Shown in pieces: positions 1 to 14,851 of a DNA stretch of 64,000 bases. The notes below the pieces were generated by a model. It saw only the letters and a program-made list of their open reading frames with translations, did no database searches and had not been told where the DNA came from. Each line of letters opens with the position of its first letter. Position 1 is the first letter of the stretch. The stretch is from NCBI GenBank assembly GCA_025642075.2, contig JAODUO010000053.1, forward strand, positions 1,464,001 to 1,528,000. Direction: 5' to 3'. A program made the translations under genes and the position numbers. This DNA is from Ridgeia piscesae (lineage: Eukaryota; Annelida; Polychaeta; Sabellida; Siboglinidae).

Positions 1-2463
<2,463 letters not shown>

Positions 2464-2825
2464 ACTGTGAAATCTCAAGCGAATGACATTCATTAGCTTC
2501 TCTGATACTGCTATATCTACAAGCATAATCAGGAATAACTTGGCTGCAATGTGAAGCACCATAGAGAGGGAATGTTTTACGTTGTGGTTTTGCTTGAATG
2601 CAAGATGTGGAAACTTATGTTAATAGCCTTACTTAGGAATCTAGCATCATTTAGTGTGATTATCCTTTGTTACTACTAAGTAGGATAGACAGGTTTTCCG
2701 ATACATGTGTATCATAGATGCCTCTTATTCCTCAGTTTGTTTGGTACAAAACAAGCAGTGTTGTTTCTAATAGCTTTGAAAGCGTTATTGGGCACCAGGT
2801 GTTACTTTGTGTGCTTATTTGCTGT

Positions 2826-2831
2826 AATAAA
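2826..2831 (+). promoter_or_regulatory. Candidate polyadenylation signal of GAPDH
   Basis: Canonical AATAAA about 363 bp after the GAPDH stop codon on the same strand. The intervening 3' UTR has no other obvious hexamer. The cleavage site itself cannot be seen from sequence. Confidence 0.5.
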
Positions 2832-2913
2832 TATTTACAAGCATTACTTCATCTTTAGTTGTTACTTTGGAAGGCAGTTTAGGCAGACAAACTAAGACTT
2901 GTGTGGGAATGTA

Positions 2914-2971
2914 GACACGCACGCACGCACGCACGCACGCACACACGCACACACCCACACACACACACAAA
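2914..2971. repeat. Compound (ACGC)n/(AC)n microsatellite
   Basis: Direct reading shows alternating ACGC and AC units over about 58 bp, just downstream of the GAPDH 3' end. Confidence 0.9.
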
Positions 2972-4124
2972 CAAGATTTGTTTGAGTAGCTTCCCGTTAG
3001 CATACCCTGCTATTGCCACAAAGAAGAACTTGTGTCACATGTTTTACTTCTGCATCTGAGGTTGTTGCACAGCACAATACTTATATCTGCTAATACGTTC
3101 AAACATGTAAGATTTTTTATATTGCCATACCTGGATTGGTTTATCGATTATGATTTACAAATTCAAGTGTGAGCCTGGTATTGGTAACTATTTTGGGCCA
3201 ACATCCTTTGGTGTTGTTAAATGCATTTTGACTTTACATGCTTTGCAGTAAAGTCAAGATTGTTTTTAATTGAACCGAATAATATTTTGAAGAGTGATTA
3301 AATATTATAAACAATCCTGCACAGTCTATTTTAGTAATTAATGTAAAAAGCGGATGACTTCCCTTAAACCGTTGCCGTCACTGCTATGCTAAGAAAACCT
3401 GCACATTCTAGAATACTGAGGAACCTTGGATAAGATTAACATCCAAAACAAGGTCCAGATGCATGTGGACAAGAAATGTTATCAAATTCCAACCATTTTT
3501 TTGATATTGCATACAGAGATGGAGTAATCGTACGAGTACTTGAGTACGAGTACTTTTTGAGTACGAGTACTCGAGTACGAAGGAAAGTAATCGTACTTGT
3601 ACTCGAGTACATTACCAAAGTAATCGTACTCACGATTACTTCTCACGATTACATTTTTTTCATATGAACAGTTGCAAGCAAATATATTAGACAGATATAA
3701 ATGACATTAGAAGTATCTAATAAATGTAATAATAATCAAGGTATTAATTTTCTATTACTGTTGAGCATTTCAGTTAAATAAATATTCAGTCAGATTTCCG
3801 TAATTAATACCTTGTCTTCCCAGAGAAGCAACATCTCACCCTCCTGCTTAGTACAAAGTACAAGTTATATTGTGACAGTCCCTGGGAAGCACTGCAAGAG
3901 ATAAGATTCCCCTAACATCTTGCTTTGTAATTTTAGAAGCCAGGCCACAGCCCCACCTGTACTGTTTGCTCTGTCAGTATGGTGTGAATGACTGGTCATA
4001 TTTCCAACATCCAGAATCCTGACTGGGTCTGGGCGGTTAGCTGCTAAATCCCTGTCTATTATGTTTAATTAAGTGCAAACTGTAAACCTGTCTAAATCCA
4101 CAACCATTCTGTGTTTGTCCCATC

Positions 4125-4962
4125 CAGACATGGGGTCAAATACATTGAAATGTATTTAAATACAAATAGTATTGAGGGATTACAAATACTTTTTAAATAT
4201 AAATGTATTTAAATACGAATACATTGAAAAGTATTTCAAATACTTTTTCATATATTTTTCAAATACTTTTCATTTTGTATTACTATGTAGGTAAAAGAAA
4301 AGCAACATATATTGAGACATCTAGTTTATAGGCATAATTAGTGTTTTGCTCATATGATGACAGGCAGATAAGTGCTAGGGAGTATTGTTATTGCTAACTG
4401 CATCACAGTGACAACTGAAAGAGGTAAAGGCGAAAATATATTGTTTGTATGTTAAGCCAGGAGGTCCATAATAATATAACGCCTATATTGCCATCAGAAG
4501 AGACACTGCTATTCATTGCTACCATATTGTGAGGAAGGCTCAACTTCAAAGTCAGCCAGGAAACCAGAATAACCTGGTGCCAAATTGAAGCCTGACTAAA
4601 GAACAAAAGGGGATATTGACCTATGGTCACTGTTAGGTCCATCCTCTGGCTATGAGCAATCACAAGTTGTGGTCACTGCAGGGCCAGGGGGAAGGAAGCT
4701 TGCTGTTAAGTGTCTTCATCAGTAATTGGCACTGTTGGGTGAAGTTGCAGTGCATTAAGGTAATCAGTTTGGCAGGCATTACATGTGACAGTGAAAAAGA
4801 AATGTTGATACTGATAATGTATTTCAAAAAAATATTTGAACAACTCAAATACTTTAGGAAAGTATTTAAATACAAATACTTTTAATTCCTAAACATCAAA
4901 TACAACTACTTTAAAAAGTATTTAAATACTTTCAAATACAAATGTATTTGACCCCATGTCTG
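4125..4962. mobile_element. Nested MITE with GGGGTCAAATACA terminal inverted repeats
   Basis: The left end CAGACATGGGGTCAAATACA is matched by the inverse at the right end (TGTATTTGACCCCATGTCTG) with only small differences further in. Outside flanks GTCCCATC and GACCCATT agree at 6 of 8 bases, weakly supporting an 8-bp hAT-type target duplication. The subterminal regions repeat GTATTTAAATAC-like palindromes. There is no coding potential. A partial copy lies at 32942-33524, and more distant relatives lie near 17.7, 24.35 and 45.16 kb. Confidence 0.75.
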
Positions 4963-5384
4963 GACCCATTTGATATACTACTCTTTTGAATATCCCCCCT
5001 GGTTTTGAAGTGTTGTTATTGTAATGTATTTGATCATGTGTATTTGAAATTTTTAAATGCCTCATATTTGTATTTGATTCAGAAACCATAAATTAAATTA
5101 TTAATCCAGCATTACATGATTCATCCAATAGCTGAAAAAGTCGTCTAATTATTAATAATAATAACACCTGGATAGTGGATAGCAGTAATCAATTAGAACA
5201 TTAGTGACACAACAACAGAACAAGAATGACACCTAGGGATTCCATGAAAGTCGCCTTTATGTTAGAAACAGAATATTCATTAAAGTAATCGTGAAAGTAA
5301 TCATGATTACATACTAAAGTAATCGTCCTCGTACTCGAGTATATTGTAAAGTAATCGTACTCGTACTCGAGTACATTTGTTTTC

Positions 5385-5633
5385 TTCGTACTCGTACTCG
5401 TACTCGTACTCGTACTCGTACTCGTACTCGTACTCGTACTCGTACTCGTACTCGTACTCGTACTCGTACTCGTACTCGTACTCGTACTCGTACTCGTACT
5501 CGTACTCGTACTCGTACTCGTACTCGTACTCGTACTCGTACTCGTACTCGTACTCGTACTCGTACTCGTACTCGTACTCGTACTCGTACTCGTACTCGTA
5601 CTCGTACTCGTACTCGTACTCGTACTCGTACTC
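5385..5633. repeat. Hexanucleotide array (TACTCG)n, about 41 copies
   Basis: Uninterrupted CGTACT/TACTCG hexamers inside the right arm of the hAT-like element. The array gives long STSTST and YSYSYS open frames on both strands, which are artefacts of the repeat. Confidence 0.97.
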
Positions 5634-5937
5634 ATGCATGTTCAAAGTAATCGTACTCGTACTCGAGTACATTTGTATTGTACTCACTCCATCTCTGATT
5701 GCATATGAGTATACAATTCCATACATCATGTTTTATGTGGCACTACAGTTATGTTGGATGTTCACAGCACCAGATCAAAATAATAAATCTCCGAAAATAA
5801 ATTATCCAACTAACAAATAACATTTATATTGCAAAAATCAGTAATGTAAGATAATATTAACATTAGTAGATTAAAAGATATTAGCTTTTACGTGAAAAAT
5901 TAATGTGCGATCAGCAGGAACGTAATTATTGTAACAC

Positions 5938-6261
5938 TTATTTCTCACATTGGAAGTGCCTCCAGTGAAGTGACAAAGCTGCACAAGACCTCACACATTG
6001 ACAGCAACAGGTGTCACGACCTGAGCCACAACAAAATGAAGTGCACCAAGTCACATTGTTGAACGACCACATCATTTTTGACTTCGAGAAAAACAGAAAG
6101 GAACAATAATTTATTTTCATAATTGAACAGCAACTCATTGATAGCTAGAAACCAATCAGGCGTGACTAACATATTCTCTGAACAATGAAAAACCTTGATG
6201 CTTTGGTCCATCTACAAGACATCCTTCTCAGAGATCAGTTTAATCGTGTATATGCCCACTG
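5938..6261 (+). repeat. 5' flank of zinc-finger locus 1, homologous to 19540-19830 and 41455-41770
   Basis: Reading shows shared blocks such as GAAGTGACAAAGCTG and TTGAACGACCACAT in the same order in all three places. The first copy is interrupted immediately after this segment by the MULE-like insertion and resumes at 7222. The function of the conserved flank is not evident. It may be 5' UTR or promoter-proximal sequence of the zinc-finger gene. Confidence 0.75.
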
Positions 6262-7221
6262 GGATCCATGAAATTTTGGTAAAGGACACTTTGGTAATGG
6301 ACATTTCTGTTACAGACATTTCGGTAACAGGACATTTCGGTAACTAGACATTTCGGTAACAAGACATTTCGGTAACAAGACATTTCGGTAAAACTACTGA
6401 AAATAATCAGAGTCCAGTCTGCCATATTAGGAGGTAACCTGTTGAGATGTCAGTCAGTTAAACCATTTGTAAATTAGGATGGTCCAGACATGGAACTTAG
6501 CTTTCTACCAGTGGTCAGGCAAGGTGTAAAATAGTGATTGCTACTGAAGGGAACATGGTTTCCAAATAGCAGTGGTGGTGGCTAAAGTGTTCAACCACTA
6601 CAGCAAATCACTGGCTAGCAATACACATTTAAAACCAGACACACATAAGGTGAAGCTATACATGTGAACATGGAGCTATCAACAACAACCAGGGGAAAAG
6701 CAAAGCTATTGTGGAATGGCTATACCAATCATACAGAAAAAAATGACATGATATTGATAAGGTGGCGTTGTACATGTCGTGCAAGCAAGCACTGCCCTGT
6801 AGTGTATACACCGACTTGCTACAAGCATATCCAGTGTTAAAAACTGACCACAACCTATGAAGCTAGAGGTTGACAGATGCCGTACGGAAATGCGTATACG
6901 TGCTGCTGCAAGTAACGACCCGCCAGCTCGTATTTACGCTGACAACATCACAGCATTGACAGGTGCAGCTAAGGCGATTCTACCAAGTGTCGATACGTGT
7001 AATTTTTTTAAAAGAAATATGCCTTTATGGAATATTTATTGGTTTTACCAAAATGCCATGCTACCAAAATGTATGTTACCAAGATGTGCTATTACCAAAA
7101 TGTCTGTTACCAAAATGTCCTATTACCGAAACGCCCTATTACCGAAATGTCCTGTTACCGAAATGTCAGTTACCAAAACGTCCATTACCAATGTGTCCTT
7201 TACCGAAATGTCTGGATACCA
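6262..7221. mobile_element. MULE-type foldback element with minisatellite-like terminal inverted repeats
   Basis: Both ends are arrays of a ~15-bp motif (GGACATTTCGGTAAC and its complement) in inverted orientation. The outermost parts align as TIRs sharing GGTAAAGGACAC and GGTAATGGAC. The flanks TGCCCACTG (6253-6261) and TGCACACTG (7222-7230) form a 9-bp target duplication with one mismatch. The uninterrupted homologous sequence at the two other zinc-finger loci serves as the empty site. The interior holds a FLYWCH-type coding relic. A 9-bp duplication plus FLYWCH supports the Mutator-like (MULE) superfamily. Confidence 0.75.
6692..6985 (+). pseudogene. FLYWCH zinc-finger / MULE transposase N-terminal remnant
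   Basis: A + frame reads KLLWNGYTN, then IRWRCTCRASKHCPVVYT, with the W-x-C spacing of a FLYWCH finger. A shifted frame then gives LKTDHNL and, after a stop, a charged segment containing RIRAAASNDPPARIY, which resembles the region following FLYWCH in MULE transposases. Several stops and frameshifts break it, and the catalytic MULE domain is absent. FLYWCH domains bind DNA. Here the sequence is a degraded fragment inside the foldback element. Recognition is by motif only. Confidence 0.55.
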
Positions 7222-7509
7222 TGCACACTGACATTTCTGAGAAACCATTTAAACGTGACGCTTGTGGAAACGTTTTACAAAAAGGTGGTGTTTTATACCC
7301 TGCAATTATGACACTAACATTGGTAAGAAACTTCAAATGTAGTGCATGTGGTTAACAGGTCTCACTGAATATTATAAAGTCACATACCAGTGCTCTCTCG
7401 ATATATGCTGTGGAGGTTTCAACTTTTGAAGAGAACTGTGCATAACGTTGTGGCAAAGACCAGTAAGTGTGGTGAATGTAAACAGGTTAGCAGCTGAAGT
7501 ATTTTCAAT

Positions 7510-8975
<1,466 letters not shown>

Positions 8976-9263
8976 AAATATGGAATTAAAATTAAATGAT
9001 GAAAAACGAAAAATTGCCATTTCTGTTTTTTGTGTGTGTTATAGAATAAATTTAATTTTGAAAAAAAATATTTCAGTATTATTTGTTAAATAAGATATAT
9101 TAATTTTTTATCCAACATTCGTCATGAGAGCCAATCAGCGTCTTTACTCTTTCCATGGACAGCCTCGCGGTCACAAACGCGGAGCCAAGCGCGGGGCTTA
9201 AACGTGCTGCCACCTCACGGAGCTTGGGTAACCGAGGCAGGCTTAGGGTAATGGGGGACCCGG

Positions 9264-9550
9264 ATGATTCGGCCCAAAACGTGTTCGGCCCATTGGGCCG
9301 AATCATCCGAATCTGCAATCGGTGTGGTTCGGCCTACTTGGGCCGAATCATCCGTATCTGCATCGTGTCTCGGCGAGCTACATGGGCCAAATCGTCCGTC
9401 ATTACATGCGGTTGATTATTTTATGCGGCGTTTACATTTATTATGTTATTAGTTGACGTTGCTGAATGTTTTTGCGCGTCGTTAATATTATTATGTGATT
9501 ATTATTGGACGTTACGTTTTTGCGCGTCGTTAATATTACTATGTGATATA

Positions 9551-9608
<58 letters not shown>

Positions 9609-9980
9609 CATACAAACACGCACATACATAAACATCCATGAGTATACAAATCATATAGTTCATCATCATATATTAATTACATTAACGCAGGATACTACAT
9701 TGCATAAACAATTGAACAATCACAAACAAAACAATCGCCAAATCAATCACAAAATATACATATACACAGTGCGTATGTGAGGCCCGACGCACAGTGTGGG
9801 CCGAATCGTCCGTCCTAACATTCGCTGTTCGCGTGCAGTGGGCCGAATCGTCCGAAACGGCATCCGTGTGTTTTAACGAGGTGGGCCGAATCATCCGACT
9901 GAGTGGGCCGAATCGTCCGAATCGTCCTGGGCCGAATCATACGTCGAGGTGGGCCGAACACGTGTTGGGCCGAATCAACC
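9264..9980. mobile_element. Foldback DNA element built of GGGCCGAATCATCCG repeats
   Basis: The left end ATGATTCGGCCCAAAACGTG is matched by the inverse of the right end, which reads TGATTCGGCCCAACACGTG on the opposite strand. Both are followed by TTCGGCCCA. A 9-bp direct repeat GGGACCCGG flanks it at 9255-9263 and 9981-9989, although 7-8 bp readings are possible because GG can be assigned to either side. The arms contain several copies of GGGCCGAATCRTCCG, and the middle holds a TA microsatellite. No ORF is credible. Degraded relatives occur at 16930-17005, 19370-19440 and 41290-41335. Confidence 0.7.
9552..9603. repeat. (TA)n microsatellite
   Basis: About 26 TA units at the centre of the GGGCCGAATC foldback element, followed by short TACA units. 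Confidence 0.95.
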
Positions 9981-10190
9981 GGGACCCGGTAATGGAGACT
10001 AACTCCATTAATATTCTGGTTGGTAGGACCGTGGACACTCGTTAAGAAGGAACGCGCCTATGGGTTTATTGTGTAAATAAATATTCTGAGGTTTGTTATG
10101 CGCCCACAACCGTAAGATATGCAGTATTTAATAAAATGTCATCACTATGCAATGGTAATGATGATTTCACGAGTTTACACTGTCGAATGT

Positions 10191-10398
10191 ATTTAGGATG
10201 TGTGCAATATTTACATTATAATAATTATTTCTTATATTATGGCTATGACCAAACATATTGTTCGGGGATACATACTACTACAAGTGTTTAACTTCTTGTG
10301 TATTCCCTTCAAATAACATTATGTGTATAGCATGTTTGTATTGTCTTAAATTATAATGTCTACTGAATGTTTGAATAAATCATACTGAATTGAATTGA
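10191..10398 (+). mobile_element. 5'-truncated LINE 3' tail with TTGAA repeats
   Basis: This ~208-bp block interrupts the sequence shared with 38650-39130: the partner reads straight from CTGTCGAATG to TTGAACGATAATAGGGG. It ends ACTGAATTGAATTGAATG, the short-repeat tail typical of CR1/L2-like LINEs, and is flanked by GAATG. It contains AATAAA near its end. Class is inferred from the tail alone. Confidence 0.55.
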
Positions 10399-10600
10399 AT
10401 GTTGAACGATAATAGGGGCGCACGTTTTGACTCGCCAGGTTGAGGTTACAGGTAGGTTCCGCCTCAAAGCATTTTTCGACGAGTAACAAGTATGTGTCCA
10501 CGTGGACAACCTCTTTTTACACAGTACACGTACTTGACTTTGTTTCCACGTGGTTCTTGTGTTTACATTGACATTGTACACGTTGTAGGAGTGACCCCCC

Positions 10601-11350
10601 AGTATTGGGTCGCGTGCGCAGGGGTGTCACACCCATCACAAATTAGATTTGAAGAACCGATAATAAACGCTTCCCAGGTTCGACTCGAATTTATTCATGA
10701 TGAAGTATTCACACACGCTCAGTATAGAAGATTACATCGGAGGTCTGGGTCCCTGCTGTACTTCAGGACGTGCCTCAGACACTCTTACAATTTAACATGT
10801 TGAAACATTTCCGATAATTTTATACATCCAAGATAAAAATATGGGCAACTGTCCCACATTAGTATATTAATTTCAAAGCCAAAATCGTCAACCAGAGTCA
10901 TTTTCGTCCGACTCTGGTCTCTTCCTTCCTTCAATTTCCCTGAGTCTTTATAGTCACTGCTTATCTTACTCCAGTCGTTGTACACAATCCTGCATTTCTA
11001 TAAACACTTAGTGACCGGCGGTATTTAGGCCTCGCCTTTCGTGTAAACACAACCATTGTTTTAGCTCCTTAAGCTACGTTCTCTTCTCATACTCGGTGAC
11101 CGGCGGTGATCGCCACGGCTTTCATGTACACACATTTATCGTTGCATCTCCCAAGCCACGTAATCAAAAATACACCCTAAGCCTTTCCTGTTGAAGCGAT
11201 CAAATCTGATGAAAGTTTACCTAAAGCGGTCAACAGCTTTATACCTTCATCCTGCCGAATCCTGTTTGCCTCTAGGGGGAAAACTAAAAAACTTTACCTT
11301 TTTTTAAAAGGGGAAATTTAATACTTGCAAATTAGAGGGGTTTCTTTACA
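10601..11350 (-). repeat. 3' LTR of the Gypsy element (left copy)
   Basis: Begins AGTATTGGGTCGCGTGCGCA, as does the right copy, and stays closely similar through TTTGCCTCT near 11273. It then continues as a diverged, homopolymer-rich version to TTCTTTACA. The last ~75 bp match only loosely. The end position is an estimate. Confidence 0.75.
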
Positions 11351-11588
11351 TGTTTGGATTGAAAGGGTTATTAATTTCAAAAAAAATTAAAGTAACCCCA
11401 TTTGTAATAAAGAGTCAAAAAGTAACCAAATGGAAGCGAGAGAGTATTAATTAATTAATGTTTTAGGAATTTAAAATATAAGAAAGTTTTTAATTTTTTG
11501 AGTTCTTTGCCTTTTTTTTAAAAACATCATATACAATATCTACTTTTTGTTTTTTTTTTGTTTTTGGGTTTTTTCATACAGGCTAACA

Positions 11589-11840
11589 ATTGGTCGATAA
11601 CCCTGTAAAGTACTGCTTTGTCAGAACTTTTTAAGCAAAGCTAAAGACATGCAAACTAATAATTGTTGATAACACTGTAAAGTTCTGCTTTGTCAGAACT
11701 TTTTAAGCAAAGCTAAAGACATGCAAACTAATAATTGTTGATAACCCTGGAAAGTTCTGCTTTGTCAGAACTTTTTAAGCAAAGCTAAAGACATGCAAAC
11801 TAATAATTGTTGATAACCCTGGAAAGTTCTCCTTTATAGA
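11589..11840. repeat. 72-bp tandem repeat, about 3.5 copies, in place of the integrase
   Basis: AATTGTTGATAACCCTG recurs at 11661, 11733 and 11805 with exact 72-bp spacing, plus a diverged first copy at 11589. Copies are nearly identical. The array abuts the RNase H coding end at about 11835. Confidence 0.95.
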
Positions 11841-13140
11841 CTGAGGATCGAAGTCTTCCTCGGTGTCAACAACATCAACTGGGATATGTTTAGTGGAGTT
11901 AATTCGGGACAAAATGTCAGCGCGAATGTTACGTTTGCCAGAAATATAATGAATTTTGACTCCGTATTCAGCGAGAAGCACGGCCCATCTTTGAATTTTA
12001 GTGTTTGCCATGCTGTTTGTGAATAGACTGAGAAGAGGTTTGTGGTCTGTGTACACAGTAGTGGTAGCACCGAAGAGGTAAGGTCGCAATTTTTTCGAGA
12101 CAATAAACTACGGCATATGCTTCTTTTTCAATTGTTGCCCACTTACGTTGAGTTGTTGACAAGGTGTGAGAAACGTATTGTATAACTTTCTCAACCCCAT
12201 CCGAGGAATCCTGTACCAATATGCCCCCGACAGCATACTCACACGCATCAGTAAACAATTTGTAATCACGATTTAAGTCAGGAGCGGCCATCACGTGCGA
12301 TGATAATAATAAACGTTTAAGTTCATCAAATGCACGCTGGTGTTCGCTGGTCCAATTAAATTTAGTGTATTTCCGTGTTAATTGAATGAGAGGTTCTGCT
12401 ATTGTCGCATAATTTGGTAATGACGTTCGATAATAATTTGTCATGCCGAGCAAGGAACGTACCTCTTTGATTGTTGTCGGTGTCGGTGTCGGTAGATCAG
12501 CAATTGCTGCAACTTTGTCAGGGTCAGTTTGAATGCCTTCGCTGTTAAGCACATAGCCTAACAATTTTACTTCCGGGAGGTCGAATGAACATTTTGTGGG
12601 TTTCAATTTTAAACCCACTTTTCGTAGACGATTGAAAACTAATTGCAGGTGATTTAAATGATCTTGTTCATTCTTGCTGAAGACAAGAATATCATCAATA
12701 TACACAAAAACACAAACACCAATCAAATCGGATAGAATGAAATTCATTTCTCGTTGGAAAAAAATTTGCGCTGTTTTGAGGCCAAACGGCACTTTAGTAA
12801 ACCCGTACTGCCCAGCATGACAACGAAACGCAGTCTTATGTATGTCCTCCTCAGCTACTCTCATTTGATGATATCCTGCTTTAAGATCCAAGGTTGAGTA
12901 GATGGCACTGTTACCGCACAGGTCAAAAATGTCATTAATTGACGGAATTGGAAAAGCAGAACTTTCTGTTACAGCATTAAGCTTACGGTAATCCACACAG
13001 AAACGTGTCTCTCCATCCTTCTTTGGGACCAATAAAATTGGACTGGCTAAGGCGAATTGCTCGGACGGATTATATCGTCTTCCAACATTTCTGAGATTAG
13101 TTTGTCAACCGTAGCTCGTTTAGTTAGTGGCATTCGATAT
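11775..13140 (-). pseudogene. Gypsy pol: reverse transcriptase and RNase H
   Basis: Reading on the - strand, YRMPLTKRATVDKLI is followed by a frameshift near 13050. Then come VPKKDGETRFCVDYRKLN, STLDLKAGYHQM, the catalytic YIDD box (FVYIDDILVFSKN) and LLGYVLNSEGI, the thumb, and RNase H starting YKLFTDAC. A frameshift near 12090 moves to TDHKPLLSLF and ISGKRNIRADILSR. The usual PFGLKNAP motif reads PFGLKTAQ. The enzyme would copy element RNA into cDNA; this copy is inactive because of the frameshifts. Confidence 0.93.
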
Positions 13141-13267
13141 GCTTTTTGACAAATTGGGGGACCGGACGTTTTGATTCTTAATTGACCTGTGTTGCAACAA
13201 CCATTCGCTTCATTTTTGCTGCGAATACATCAAAATTTAAACCTGGACTAACTCGTCTATCGCAGGG

Positions 13268-13708
13268 CTACCTGTTTTGGGAATATTGGCCCAACACTTG
13301 CATATCCAGGTGATGCATGTTGTCGTAATGGCCACATTTTACCATACCATGTAAAATGTTTGATTTTAAATCAATTTTTCCGTTGCCAGACCGCAACGCA
13401 TCATTGCCTAAAATCATTTCATGTGGGATGTTGCGACAAATTACAACATTAACTGGGTTTTTAACATGTGCTACCTTAATTTGTGTTTGACCATCAACCT
13501 GTAACGAAATTCCACCAAGACCCCTGAGTGGTAGAGATTTATGTAAAAGAGTACTACGGTGCGTTCTGTTAACGACCAAGTTAAACACGTCTCGTCTCAG
13601 CAATGAACAGGTCGCTCCAGAATCAATTAACGCTGTCACCAGTATACCAGAAATAACCAGGTTAACTGTAGGACGGAGCTGGTTACCTGATCGGTCGGTT
13701 ACTGCCAA
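13268..13708 (-). pseudogene. Gypsy aspartic protease domain
   Basis: A 146-residue open frame with the aspartyl protease core ALIDSGATCSLL (catalytic D-S-G) and the later MILGNDAL motif where retropepsins have ILG-D. It lies between the gag zinc knuckle and RT, in the expected order. It is a retained domain in a dead element. Confidence 0.88.
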
Positions 13709-14851
13709 GACGTGGTCCCGTTTCCCGGCTGATGCTGGTGACGATACTATCCCGTGCGTACGGGGCAGTCAGCCGCGAAGTGTCCCGGTTGTCCACAGGC
13801 GTAGCACTGTAGTTGTCTGCGGGGTTGAGGAGTGGCGTGGAACGAGGGGCGGAAGTCGACTCGGCGTGCGTTGCTGTGTTGTCTCCCGGCCGGCTGTCGT
13901 TCATCGAGCGGGCGGTGATCGCGATCGGTCGACGGGCGCGTGTGTCATTCTGCGGGCTGGCGATTGTGGTTCGGACGCTGCTCGTAGTAGTCGCGAGGGA
14001 GTCAGTTTGTGCTTGGTCGAGGTGGTGCGGGGCCCGGCGCGCGGCGGGAAGGTTTCTCGGATGCTGTGTGGTTATCGCGTGCCTCCAACTTGGCTATTTT
14101 AGTAGCCAGGTGCTGCATGGTGGATGTAAGTGATTCCACCGTGCGGTTGAGTTGTGTGGGTTTGTCAGATTCCGCAGCGCCAACTTCCATTGGCACTTCT
14201 CTGCGCGATTCCCGACCAAGACGCCAATATGCGTCCTGTCGCGAACATGCTTCTGCCACAATTGTAATCGCTACCTGTAGCGATTGCGGCGCTCCGTCCA
14301 CAAGTTTCATTGCTATTGCGTCTGAGGACAATCCTCTAGCAAATGTTTTTAACGAGCAGTCTTTCCTGGTCAATGTTACGTTGAGTCACGGGGGGAAACA
14401 ATGTCGCGATTTCACGGAAACGACGTATGTACGTTTGCGTAGGTTCGAATGCCGATTGTGTTACACGATCTAAATCATCTTTGAGAGCGGCGGATTCGTC
14501 AATATTAAGAAACTGTGTAGATAAATGGTCGCGTAAGTCGGCCCATGGTACGGCTGCGCGTGCAATGTTGTTTGTTGCTATTTGTTCTTCAATAAAACGT
14601 TCTAGTTCGAAACGAAATGGACCAGAAACAGTTTTGGCAGCAATTTCAATGATCGATGTGTTTCCTACTTGATTAAAGGCAAGAGTAATTTCACGAATCC
14701 AGTTCCGAACAGCTAAAGTCGATGAACCGTCACAATTTCGGGTTTGATTTATCAAATCTTTTATCACTTCTCTCGCTCTTATTGCTTGATTTCTATCGGC
14801 TTCTTGTTGCCTTATTCCCATAACAAAGTCCTGGTACAGTTCCGGATTCAT
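13683..14851 (-). pseudogene. Gypsy gag: capsid-like region and CCHC zinc knuckle
   Basis: Starts at the ATG at 14851 (MNPELYQDF). It contains a helical capsid-like region (VRNWIREITLAF, FEPTQTYIRRFREIA), then a one-base indel near 14345 in an A-run, a basic-proline segment, and a zinc knuckle at 13765-13806 of form C-x2-C-x4-H-x4-C in a third frame. Zinc knuckles bind the element RNA. The frame changes make it a pseudogene. Confidence 0.85.

Larger units (their letters stand above)
3514..5697. mobile_element. Non-autonomous hAT-like DNA transposon with TACTCG-rich ends
   Basis: The 2.18-kb segment starts CAGAGATGGAGTAA and ends with the inverse, ...CTCACTCCATCTCTG. It is flanked by an identical 8-bp direct repeat, ATTGCATA, at 3506-3513 and 5698-5705. 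An 8-bp target duplication with CAG-starting termini is the hAT superfamily signature. Both ends are rich in the palindrome GTACTCGAGTAC and in GTAATCGTACT motifs. No transposase is encoded. A second hAT-like element (4125-4962) sits inside. Related copies occur at 32446-34054, which also contain parts of the inner element. Confidence 0.85.
8985..10410. repeat. Duplicated segment, copy A (partner at 38650-39130)
   Basis: Shares with the partner, in order, GATGAAAAACGAA, AATCAGCGTCT, GTGCTGCCACCT, TGGACACTCGTT, GGAACGCGC, TATGGGTTTATTGT and ATGCAGTATTTAAT. Two insertions present here and absent from the partner account for its greater length: the foldback element 9264-9980 and a LINE tail 10191-10398. 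Confidence 0.85.

Noticed and set aside
5201..5820. STSTST, YEYEYE and YSYSYS open frames on both strands
   Set aside because: Translation of the TACTCG hexamer array inside a transposon.
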